From: Sulfobacillus sp. | GTDB taxonomy: Bacteria; Bacillota; Sulfobacillia; Sulfobacillales; Sulfobacillaceae | Length of the DNA stretch: 64,000 nucleotides | Direction of reading: 5' to 3' | Assembly: GCA_027343695.1 (NCBI GenBank) | Contig: DAHWKJ010000096.1 | Location: 1-64,000, forward strand | Part shown: positions 57,124-64,000 of the stretch, piece by piece | Layout of the letters: each line of letters opens with the position of its first letter | How positions within the stretch are numbered: position 1 is the first letter of the stretch | Notes under the pieces: model-generated | Database searches by the model: none | Seen by the model: the letters and a program-made list of their open reading frames with translations, nothing else | What the model was told of the DNA's origin: nothing | Program-made: the position numbers and the translations under genes

Positions 57124-60102
57124 ATGGAACACGAAGCATTGACTCACCTAATAGTTAACGGCCAACCCATTAGTACGTTAAAGAATGATCGTCTGATTGA
57201 TGTATTACTCGGACACCAGATCGAGGTGCCTCACGTCTGCTATCTACCCGTGCTCGGCCCGATTCAAACCTGTGACACCTGTGTGGTGAAGGTTGATGGG
57301 CAGTGGGCTCGAGCCTGTGCGACTCCAGTCCGAGAAGGTTTGGTGGTCGACACGCACTCGGAGGCTGTGCGGGAGCGACAAGCGACGGCGATGCAACGCA
57401 TCCTGGGCAATCATCGTCTCTACTGCACGGTATGTGACAATAACAACGGGGACTGCACCGTGCACAATACCACAGAACTTCTCCAGATCGAACATCAGAC
57501 GGTACCCTATGCGCGACGGCCCTATCCGCCCATCGACGCCACGAACCCCTTTTATCGTTATGATGCGGACCAATGTATTTTATGCGGTCGATGCGTGGAG
57601 GCTTGCCAGAACCTTGAAGTCAACGAGACGCTTTCGATCGACTGGTCGATGGAGCGCCCTCGGGTGATTTGGGACGACCATCAGGCCATCGGAGAATCGT
57701 CGTGTGTATCCTGCGGACACTGCGTAACGGTATGCCCCTGTAATGCCCTCATGGAAAAATCTATGCTGGGTGAAGCAGGCTTTTTGACCGGAATCCCGGA
57801 TTCAACGTTAAAACCTATGATTGACCTGGTCGAAGGGATTGAACCCTCCATGGGTCCCGTATTTTTGCTATCGGATTTGGAAGCAACGATGCGTCAAAGT
57901 CGTATCAAACGAACCAAAACGGTATGCACCTATTGCGGCGTCGGGTGTTCCTTTAACGTATGGACACGAGGCCGGCATATCCTACAAATTGAGCCACCCC
58001 TAGAGGCTCCGGTCAATAGTGTGTCGACCTGTGTGAAAGGCAAGTTTGGTTGGGAGTTCGTCAATAGTCCAGAGCGTCTGACAACCCCCTTAATCCGGGA
58101 GGGTGACCACTTTCGGCCTGCCAGTTGGGATGAAGCGATGGGTGTGGTCGCTACTCGGTTAGAGGCGGTGAAAAAGCAATTCGGGAAAGACGCATTGATG
58201 TTCGTGGCCTCATCCAAGGGATCCAATGAAGAGGCGTATCTGGTCCAAAAACTAGCTCGGTCGGTGATTGGGACCAATAATGTGGATAATGACTCGACCT
58301 ACTGCCAAGACCCTGCCACGTTTGGCTTACACGAAACGGTGGGATTTGGTGCGGACAGCGGAAGCTTGAAAGATATTGAACAGGCCGACCTGGTGGTGAT
58401 CATCGGTTCTAATACCGCCGAGTCCCATCCGGTTTATGCGACGAGGGTCAAGCGAGCCCAGAAGACCCGGGGTCAAAAACTGGTAGTCATTGACGTGCGG
58501 CGCCATGAAATGGCAGAACGGGCAGACCTATACATTCACCCTCAAAGCGGGTCCGATCCGTATCTGTTACTGGGTATTCAAAAGTATCTTGTGGACCAAG
58601 GGTGGGTGGCCCGCGAATTCTTGGAGCAGCGCGTCAATGGCTACGATGCCTACGTGACATCCCTGGCGGAGTACAACTTAGACTGGGTGGCTGCCCGAAC
58701 TGGCGTCTCATCCGAAGTGATAATACAATTGGCCACCATGATTCATGAGGCCGAGCGCATGTCCATTTTGTGGGCGATGGGAATTACTCAACAGGGTCAT
58801 GGCAGTCAAGGGAGTTTAGCTATTGCGAACTTACTGCTGTTGACCGGTAATTTTGGTCGAACCGGTACCGGCGGATATCCACTTCGTGGACACAACAATG
58901 TACAAGGTGCCAGTGATTTTGGCTCCAAACCAACGTACTTGCCGGGGTATCAACGGGTTGAAGACGAAACGGCGCGTGCCCGGTGTGAGAAGATATGGGG
59001 CGGTGAACCGATTCCTAGCACGCCCGGCATTTCCAACACGGTTATTGCCGATGGGGTTCTCGATGGCCGACTTCATGCACTTTACATTGTGGGGGAGGAT
59101 ACCGCATTAGTGGACAATAACCTCTCTCGGATTCAACAGGCCTTGGAGCAGGTGGATTTCTTAGTGGTGCAGGAAGTGTTTTTGACAAAAACGGCGGAGT
59201 ATGCGGACGTGATATTACCAGCAGTCCCATCGTTGGAAAAGGCGGGGACCTTCGTGAACACGGAGCGCCGAATTCAGCGATTCTATCCGGCGCTCCCTCC
59301 GACCGGAGACGCCAAAGCAGACTGGGAAATTCTTACCCTTTTGGCCAATCGACTAGGCGCTGCGTGGTCTTATACGGACCCGTCCCAGATCATGGAGGAA
59401 GTGAGTCGGGTGGCACCCATATTGGCTGGGGTTCATTATGATCGCCTAGAAGGTTATCACACGTTATCATGGCCCGTATCCGCTGATGGGACCGACACGC
59501 CGCTTTTATATCGCGACCGCTTTAATCATGAGGATGGGAAGGCGCGGCTCGTTCCGGTCGTCTTATCCGAAACTAAGATTCCGGATTCCGATGACTATGA
59601 TGTGCTCGTGAATAATGGGCAGCTGCTAGAACATTTTCATGAAGGGAACCTTACCTATCGGGTTCCGGGGATTCAGCACTTGGTTCCCGAAGTGTTCTTA
59701 GAGGTTTCGCCTCAGTTGGCTCAGACAAAGGCGTTAAGCGAAGGACAATGGGTCCGATTAGTTTCTCCTCAAGGCCGGGCCCGAATACGGGTTGTGGTGA
59801 CCGACCGGGTCCAAGGCAACGAAGTCTACCTCCCTATGAACTCCGTGGGGGAAGGAGCGGTCAATCAGCTGACCCCGGAACTTCTGGACCCCGATACCCA
59901 CACACCGGCATACAAACATACCTATGCCAAGTTGGAAGTCCTAGAAGAGGATCCGGGGCACCCACTTCCCAGCGGCAATTGGCGTCATCAGCATCGAAAT
60001 CCACGACCGGGAGTAGAAGTCGAACAAAAGTGGGCGCGCTCCGACTATGACCCCTTGGTTGGCCCGGACGCTGTCGGAAAGGAGGACACGAACCGTGGCT
60101 AG
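57124..60102 (+). CDS. NAD-type formate dehydrogenase alpha subunit
   Basis: A 992-residue molybdoenzyme oxidising formate to CO2. Domains in order: an N-terminal [2Fe-2S] ferredoxin domain (HVCYLPVLGPIQTCDTC), a Cys-rich spacer, two [4Fe-4S] motifs (CILCGRCVEACQN, CVSCGHCVTVCPC), a further cluster (CTYCGVGC) and the Mo-bis-MGD domains (VKGKFGWEFVNSPERL...). The Mo ligand is Cys394 in DSTYCQDPAT, encoded by TGC, so this enzyme is not a selenoprotein. The following DUF1641 gene overlaps it. GGAGGAGG precedes the start. Confidence 0.93.
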   Translation: MEHEALTHLIVNGQPISTLKNDRLIDVLLGHQIEVPHVCYLPVLGPIQTCDTCVVKVDGQWARACATPVREGLVVDTHSEAVRERQATAMQRILGNHRLYCTVCDNNNGDCTVHNTTELLQIEHQTVPYARRPYPPIDATNPFYRYDADQCILCGRCVEACQNLEVNETLSIDWSMERPRVIWDDHQAIGESSCVSCGHCVTVCPCNALMEKSMLGEAGFLTGIPDSTLKPMIDLVEGIEPSMGPVFLLSDLEATMRQSRIKRTKTVCTYCGVGCSFNVWTRGRHILQIEPPLEAPVNSVSTCVKGKFGWEFVNSPERLTTPLIREGDHFRPASWDEAMGVVATRLEAVKKQFGKDALMFVASSKGSNEEAYLVQKLARSVIGTNNVDNDSTYCQDPATFGLHETVGFGADSGSLKDIEQADLVVIIGSNTAESHPVYATRVKRAQKTRGQKLVVIDVRRHEMAERADLYIHPQSGSDPYLLLGIQKYLVDQGWVAREFLEQRVNGYDAYVTSLAEYNLDWVAARTGVSSEVIIQLATMIHEAERMSILWAMGITQQGHGSQGSLAIANLLLLTGNFGRTGTGGYPLRGHNNVQGASDFGSKPTYLPGYQRVEDETARARCEKIWGGEPIPSTPGISNTVIADGVLDGRLHALYIVGEDTALVDNNLSRIQQALEQVDFLVVQEVFLTKTAEYADVILPAVPSLEKAGTFVNTERRIQRFYPALPPTGDAKADWEILTLLANRLGAAWSYTDPSQIMEEVSRVAPILAGVHYDRLEGYHTLSWPVSADGTDTPLLYRDRFNHEDGKARLVPVVLSETKIPDSDDYDVLVNNGQLLEHFHEGNLTYRVPGIQHLVPEVFLEVSPQLAQTKALSEGQWVRLVSPQGRARIRVVVTDRVQGNEVYLPMNSVGEGAVNQLTPELLDPDTHTPAYKHTYAKLEVLEEDPGHPLPSGNWRHQHRNPRPGVEVEQKWARSDYDPLVGPDAVGKEDTNRG

Positions 60103-60538
60103 ACCTACTCGCGAGGTCGTGAATTTCGGGGTGTCCCAAGCGCAGCGACCAAGCCTAGAAGAAGATTGGAAAGCGATTTTGGAGAGCTTAGATGAGGCTG
60201 GGATGCTAAGCTTTCTTCGGGCTATCCTCGAGCAACGCCAACCGATGACGGACAAACTCATTAAGAAGATGGATAGCGCCCCTACCAAAAATGGGGTGAA
60301 GACCTTCATCCGCATGATGATGGCGTTGGGTGATTTTGACCCCGAAGGCATCGATGCGACCGCGAAGGCCTTGGCACAAGGCTTTGCCGTAGCGCAACAG
60401 GCTGCGGCAGAGCCCGAGGCGGACAAAATGTCCGTGTGGTCCTTAATGGGACAGTTGAAAAATCCTGATGTGGCTCGTGGCATGCATTTTGTCATGGGAT
60501 TACTAGAAGGATTCGGGCAGGCCCTAAAAAAAGAATAG
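60095..60538 (+). CDS. DUF1641 protein, formate dehydrogenase accessory
   Basis: A 147-residue protein of the DUF1641 family, always found directly after this type of formate dehydrogenase in Firmicutes (as in Bacillus yrhD/yjgD). It contains [35 protein letters not shown] and a glycine-rich C-terminus. GTG 60095, 8 bases after AAAGGAGG, overlaps the formate dehydrogenase stop by 8 bases; the frame starts earlier inside that gene. Role in assembly or electron transfer is unproven. Confidence 0.85.
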   Translation: MARPTREVVNFGVSQAQRPSLEEDWKAILESLDEAGMLSFLRAILEQRQPMTDKLIKKMDSAPTKNGVKTFIRMMMALGDFDPEGIDATAKALAQGFAVAQQAAAEPEADKMSVWSLMGQLKNPDVARGMHFVMGLLEGFGQALKKE

Positions 60539-60581
60539 GGTCAACGGATTATGCCAGCGTGCCGGTGAGATCACGCAAGAT

Positions 60582-60622
60582 AGCATACTCCATATCTCTG
60601 GGGCAGAGATATGGAGTATGCT
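60582..60622. repeat. 41-bp perfect inverted repeat after the formate dehydrogenase operon
   Basis: AGCATACTCCATATCTCTG (60582-60600) is followed by GGG and the exact inverse (60604-60622). It could be a factor-binding site, an mRNA-stabilising hairpin or a terminator without a T-run. It lies 43 bases after the DUF1641 stop and about 40 bases before the next start. Confidence 0.85.
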
Positions 60623-60663
60623 TAGAACGTGGTTTCTGGTACATGCTGGAGGAGGATCCGGAG

Positions 60664-61869
60664 ATGACGCCATTTGACGTGTCCGAACGAGCCCAACGCT
60701 TACAAGCCCTTCTGAAGCAATTCATGGCTGATTATGTTTACCCAAATGAGTCTCTTTATGAGCAGCAAGTGCGTAACTATGGTTTTGTCAGCCCACCCAT
60801 ATTGGAGGACCTCAAACAGCGAGCGCGCCACATTGGTCTATGGAACTTATTTTTACCGCAGTCGGAATATGGTGCGGGACTATCTAATACGGAGTATGCC
60901 CCCCTGGCAGAAATCATGGGTCGGGTGCATTTTGCAGCCGAAATCTTTAATTGTGATGCACCCGACACGGGGAACATGGAAGTTTTGATACGATACGGGT
61001 CTGAATCTCAAAAGATGTCATGGCTGGTTCCGCTCTTAGAGGGGAAGATTCGTTCCTGTTTCTCGATGACAGAGCCTGACGTGGCCTCGTCGGATGCTAC
61101 CAACATTCGTACCCGGATCGTGAAAGATGGTCATGACTATGTCATCACCGGACGCAAGTGGTGGTCTTCAGGCGCAGGACATCCTTTTTGCCAAATAGCG
61201 GTGGTGATGGGGGTAACTAATCCCCAAGCCCCAAAGTATGAGCGGCAATCGATGATATTGGTCCCGATGAACACGCCGGGCTTGAAGGTCCGTCGACTCC
61301 TCCCGGCATTCGGGTACGACGACGCCCCCCATGGTCACGCGGAGATTGACTTCGATGCCGTCCGGGTTCCCGAAGAGAACCTGATTTGGGGTGAAGGCAA
61401 AGGGTTTGCCATCGCTCAAGGTCGGCTCGGGCCAGGGCGTATCCATCATGCCATGCGCCTCATCGGCTCAGCGGAACGGGCGTTGGAACTCATGGTGCAG
61501 CGGTCCCTGGGGCGTGAGCCGTTTGGTAAAACCCTCTCGGACCAGGGGGTCATCCGTGACTGGATTGCCCGATCGCGAATTGCCATTGATCAGGCACGGT
61601 TACTGACACTGTGGGCAGCATATAAGATGGATACCGAGGGAAACAAGGCGGCGCGTCGCGAGATTGCAATGATCAAAGTGGTGGCGCCCAACATGGCTCT
61701 ATCGGTCCTAGATCGTGCGATTCAAACCTTCGGAGGTGCCGGGGTCAGTGACGACTTTCCGTTGGCCAGGATGTGGGCGCATGCGCGAACCCTACGTCTC
61801 GCAGACGGGCCCGACGAGGTGCATTTGGACCAACTCGCGCGCGACGAGATACGGCAATACCGGTCTTAG
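60664..61869 (+). CDS. Acyl-CoA dehydrogenase, ACAD10/11-like
   Basis: A 401-residue FAD enzyme: [17 protein letters not shown] (FAD contact), [30 protein letters not shown], and [40 protein letters not shown] with the catalytic region near the C-terminus. Its closest look is ACAD10/11 and LvaC-type enzymes, which act together with an APH-type kinase on 4-hydroxyacyl-CoAs. That kinase is the next gene. ATG 60664 follows GGAGGAGG by 8 bases; an upstream frame to 60559 runs into the inverted repeat. Confidence 0.9.
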   Translation: MTPFDVSERAQRLQALLKQFMADYVYPNESLYEQQVRNYGFVSPPILEDLKQRARHIGLWNLFLPQSEYGAGLSNTEYAPLAEIMGRVHFAAEIFNCDAPDTGNMEVLIRYGSESQKMSWLVPLLEGKIRSCFSMTEPDVASSDATNIRTRIVKDGHDYVITGRKWWSSGAGHPFCQIAVVMGVTNPQAPKYERQSMILVPMNTPGLKVRRLLPAFGYDDAPHGHAEIDFDAVRVPEENLIWGEGKGFAIAQGRLGPGRIHHAMRLIGSAERALELMVQRSLGREPFGKTLSDQGVIRDWIARSRIAIDQARLLTLWAAYKMDTEGNKAARREIAMIKVVAPNMALSVLDRAIQTFGGAGVSDDFPLARMWAHARTLRLADGPDEVHLDQLARDEIRQYRS

Positions 61870-61907
61870 GCGGCCAGTCTGAGCAATGGAGAAATGTGAG
61901 GTGACGC

Positions 61908-62963
61908 ATGCCCGAATTGACGCCGATGCGAGACGGAGAAGCCTTGGACCTTGCCCGGCTGGCTACATACCTTCGGTCGACGATGGAAGACTTGCCGTCC
62001 GGTCCCATAGAGGCGCAACAGTTTGCGGCCGGGCGGTCCAACTTGACCTACCTCATTACGGTTGGTTCGACGCGATTGGTGTTGCGCCGCCCACCGCTAG
62101 GCCCTCTAGCTCCTCGGGCCCATGACATGGCTCGTGAGTTTCGATGGTTAGAGGCAATCCATTCGAAATTTCCTTGGGCACCTAAACCTCTAGTGCTTTG
62201 CCTAGAGCCGGGCGTGTTGGGGAGCATCTTCTTCCTGATGGAGCATCGCCATGGGGTGGGACTAGAAGAATTCTTGGCAACCGAAAATGCCTCTATACCA
62301 GCATTCGGGGATCACATTTCGAGGATTACGATGTCACGGTTAGCGGACTTGCATGCGGTGGATTGGTCATCGTTGGCGATTCGATCGCAAGTAAAGCCCG
62401 ACGGGTTTTTGGCTCGGCAAGTCGCAGGATGGATCGAGCGCTACCAACGAGCGAAAACTGCAGAAATTCCAGGAGAACACGCATTAACCCAGTGGCTTCG
62501 AGACCATGTGCCACCATCCCCTGACCCGACGATTCTCCATTATGACTACAAATTGAACAATATGGTGTTCGAACCGGACTGTCGGGACGTTGCGGGGATT
62601 TTTGATTGGGAGATGACGACGGTCGGCGATCCCATTGCGGACGTCGCAGTGGCTATGAGCTATTGGGTGCAATCGGATGACGATCCGCGACTACGCTGGG
62701 GGCTCAACGAAAGCGTCACGATCCGACCCGGATTTTGGAGTCGAGATCAATGGGTGACAGAATACGCCCGGAGGACTGGAAGGGATTTAAGCAACTTTCC
62801 TTACTACCTAACCTTTGCCTATTTCAAGCTCGCCGTCATCGTGGCACAAATCTACTACCGATACTATTGTGGTCAGACGAACGATCCGCGCTTTGCTCAT
62901 ATGAATCAGATGGTCGAACACTTAATACGCCACGCTTGGGAAATGCATCCAGCTTCCCTCTAG
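61908..62963 (+). CDS. APH-type phosphotransferase (ACAD10/11 N-domain / LvaA-like)
   Basis: A 351-residue kinase-fold protein. RPPLGPLAPRAHDMAREFRWL is the family-specific ATP-site region; ILHYDYKLNNMVF gives the catalytic HxDxxxxN and IFDWEMTTVGDPIADVA the metal-binding Asp. It matches the APH domain fused to acyl-CoA dehydrogenase in animal ACAD10/11 and the bacterial LvaA, which phosphorylate 4-hydroxyacyl-CoA so the dehydrogenase partner can isomerise it. The substrate here is unproven. Confidence 0.87.
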   Translation: MPELTPMRDGEALDLARLATYLRSTMEDLPSGPIEAQQFAAGRSNLTYLITVGSTRLVLRRPPLGPLAPRAHDMAREFRWLEAIHSKFPWAPKPLVLCLEPGVLGSIFFLMEHRHGVGLEEFLATENASIPAFGDHISRITMSRLADLHAVDWSSLAIRSQVKPDGFLARQVAGWIERYQRAKTAEIPGEHALTQWLRDHVPPSPDPTILHYDYKLNNMVFEPDCRDVAGIFDWEMTTVGDPIADVAVAMSYWVQSDDDPRLRWGLNESVTIRPGFWSRDQWVTEYARRTGRDLSNFPYYLTFAYFKLAVIVAQIYYRYYCGQTNDPRFAHMNQMVEHLIRHAWEMHPASL

Positions 62964-62984
62964 GTGGCGAAAAGGAGATTCACT

Positions 62985-63764
62985 ATGAACACATCCAGTC
63001 TCTCGGTGGAAATCAGCAATAGCGTGGCATGGATTACCTTGAATCGCCCAGAAGTGCTGAACGCTTTGAATGCCGATATTGTGAATGGGATCACGGAAAA
63101 CTTGAAAAATTTTGACGCAGACAGTGCAGTCAAGGGGGTGGTGATTAAAGGAGCTGGACGCACTTTTAGTGCGGGGGGCGACATCCAAGCTATGACCACG
63201 GTCACACCCGATATGGTGGAAGATTATGTGGGACATTTGAACCGAGTCGTCTTGGCAATGAAACGCTTGGCTAAGCCGATTGTGGCGCAAGTGCATGGGT
63301 TTTGCGTGGGCGCGGCCTTTAACCTGGCCCTGGCGTGTGATTTGATTGTAGCCGCAGACACCGCAAAGTTTATGATGAGCTTTGTACAGGTTGGCCTAAT
63401 TTCTGACGGAGGGGGAATGTATTTTTTGCCCCGCTTAGTTGGTGTCCACAAAGCCAAAGAGTTGTTGTTTTTGGGGGATTCCATTTCCGCAGTACAGGCA
63501 CAAGACCTCGGGATTGTCAATCGGGTTGTTCCCGAGGCGGATCTAAAAGGAGAGGTGGAGCACCTTATGGATCGCCTTGTGCACGGCCCGGGATTGGCGA
63601 TGGGACAAATGAAATTGTTAGCAGATAGAGCGCTCGTGAGTTCTTTGGAAGACATGCTCGTGGCGGAGCAAACCACCCAGCCCGAAATGGTGGCCAGTGA
63701 GGATCATAAGGAGGGAGTACGGGCTTTCTTGGAAAAGAGGCCGCCCTTGTTTCGCGGCTGCTGA
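62985..63764 (+). CDS. Enoyl-CoA hydratase/isomerase (crotonase), PaaG-like
   Basis: A 259-residue crotonase. The oxyanion-hole segments SAGGDIQAM and HGFCVGAAFNLALACDL are clear. The second acid region reads VQVGLISDGGGMYFLPRLVG, with Asp in place of the usual hydratase Glu/Pro and close to PaaG/enoyl-CoA isomerases. It could be the isomerase step for oxepin-CoA formed by the paaABCD epoxidase elsewhere in the window, or the beta-oxidation partner of the adjacent ACAD. AAAAGGAG lies 6-7 bases before the ATG. Confidence 0.87.
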   Translation: MNTSSLSVEISNSVAWITLNRPEVLNALNADIVNGITENLKNFDADSAVKGVVIKGAGRTFSAGGDIQAMTTVTPDMVEDYVGHLNRVVLAMKRLAKPIVAQVHGFCVGAAFNLALACDLIVAADTAKFMMSFVQVGLISDGGGMYFLPRLVGVHKAKELLFLGDSISAVQAQDLGIVNRVVPEADLKGEVEHLMDRLVHGPGLAMGQMKLLADRALVSSLEDMLVAEQTTQPEMVASEDHKEGVRAFLEKRPPLFRGC

Positions 63765-63799
63765 CTGGGGAAATTCCAGCAGGTGAATGAGTCAGGTGA

Positions 63800-63825
63800 G
63801 GTCTGGCCACCGGTTAAACCAGACC
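63800..63825 (+). terminator. Possible terminator after the crotonase
   Basis: GGTCTGG (63800-63806) pairs with CCAGACC (63819-63825) about 35 bases after the stop; no T-run follows, so the call is weak. Beyond it to the window end I see no gene. Confidence 0.4.
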
Positions 63826-64000
63826 CGAAGCGTTGCAGGATGCCGCCATCAAACCACGATGGCGGGTCCGACTATCGAATTCGTCCATCCGGAAGGGGAA
63901 ACGCCTGGCAAGGCGAACCGTTCGGTACGTAATTGGGGATGGCATTGGGTATTCGGGGGCGCTCGACATGGGTCGTGGATCGGCATTATAGGGGAGCGAC

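Noticed and set aside
58303-58305. Selenocysteine codon in formate dehydrogenase
   Set aside because: The Mo-ligand codon is TGC (Cys) and the frame has no internal TGA.

Overview
The window looks like a chromosomal segment of a spore-forming, moderately GC-rich Firmicute, and a Sulfobacillus-like thermoacidophile is my best guess. The basis is strong GGAGG ribosome binding sites with many GTG/TTG starts, a BclA-like collagen-repeat protein of exosporium type, an S-box (SAM-I) riboswitch, a YumC-type ferredoxin/NADP reductase, a formate dehydrogenase paired with a DUF1641 protein, and a CoxDEMSL-like molybdenum hydroxylase cluster. The genus is inference. No rRNA, tRNA, CRISPR array or intact insertion sequence was seen.

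Layout. 1-3.4 kb: an atypical SDR, a YtcJ-type amidohydrolase and a small zinc-ribbon protein. 3.4-8.9 kb: a molybdenum hydroxylase operon (MoxR ATPase, VWA protein, FAD, 2Fe-2S and Mo subunits) whose active-site loop is not that of CO dehydrogenase. 8.9-17.5 kb: S9 peptidase, TRIC-like channel, divergent UppP, isoprenylcysteine methyltransferase-like protein, cyclophilin, LipL, Fur-family regulator, and Nudix and thioredoxin-like genes. 17.5-22 kb (minus strand): DapL-like aminotransferase, asparagine synthetase, MoaA. 22-28 kb: purE-purK-GNAT-tetR followed by a phenylacetyl-CoA epoxidase operon paaABCD with a textbook promoter and a perfect 22-bp palindromic operator, but no paaE. 28-31 kb: a collagen-like protein divergent from a TPR glycosyltransferase. 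31-40 kb: a DUF3096 mini-protein, Hsp20, heme O synthase, MFS, a thioredoxin-like lipoprotein, a second S9 peptidase, a very short independent transcription unit, and RsgA. 40-48 kb: transporters, an NfeD/stomatin pair, a nucleoside deaminase and phosphorylase, ferredoxin reductase, ferredoxin. 48-54 kb: thioredoxin reductase, amidase, UbiA prenyltransferase, methyltransferase, and O-acetylhomoserine sulfhydrylase behind a SAM-I riboswitch. 54-64 kb: a CoA-disulfide-reductase-like flavoprotein interrupted by an in-frame UGA, an SDR, formate dehydrogenase plus DUF1641, and an acyl-CoA dehydrogenase / APH-type kinase / crotonase operon.

The most interesting signal is at 54857-56212. A full-length CoA-disulfide reductase-like gene carries a single in-frame TGA exactly where the family has its redox cysteine (SYSA-[TGA]-SIPYYVG). 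The bases right after the TGA can fold into a long stem-loop with an AGGUUG apical loop, much like a bacterial SECIS element. I read it as a probable selenoprotein; a nonsense mutation is the alternative. Many functions here (MoaA, two molybdoenzymes, thioredoxin reductase, ferredoxin and its reductase, formate dehydrogenase) point to a redox-versatile, partly heterotrophic metabolism able to use aromatic acids, unusual acyl-CoAs and formate.
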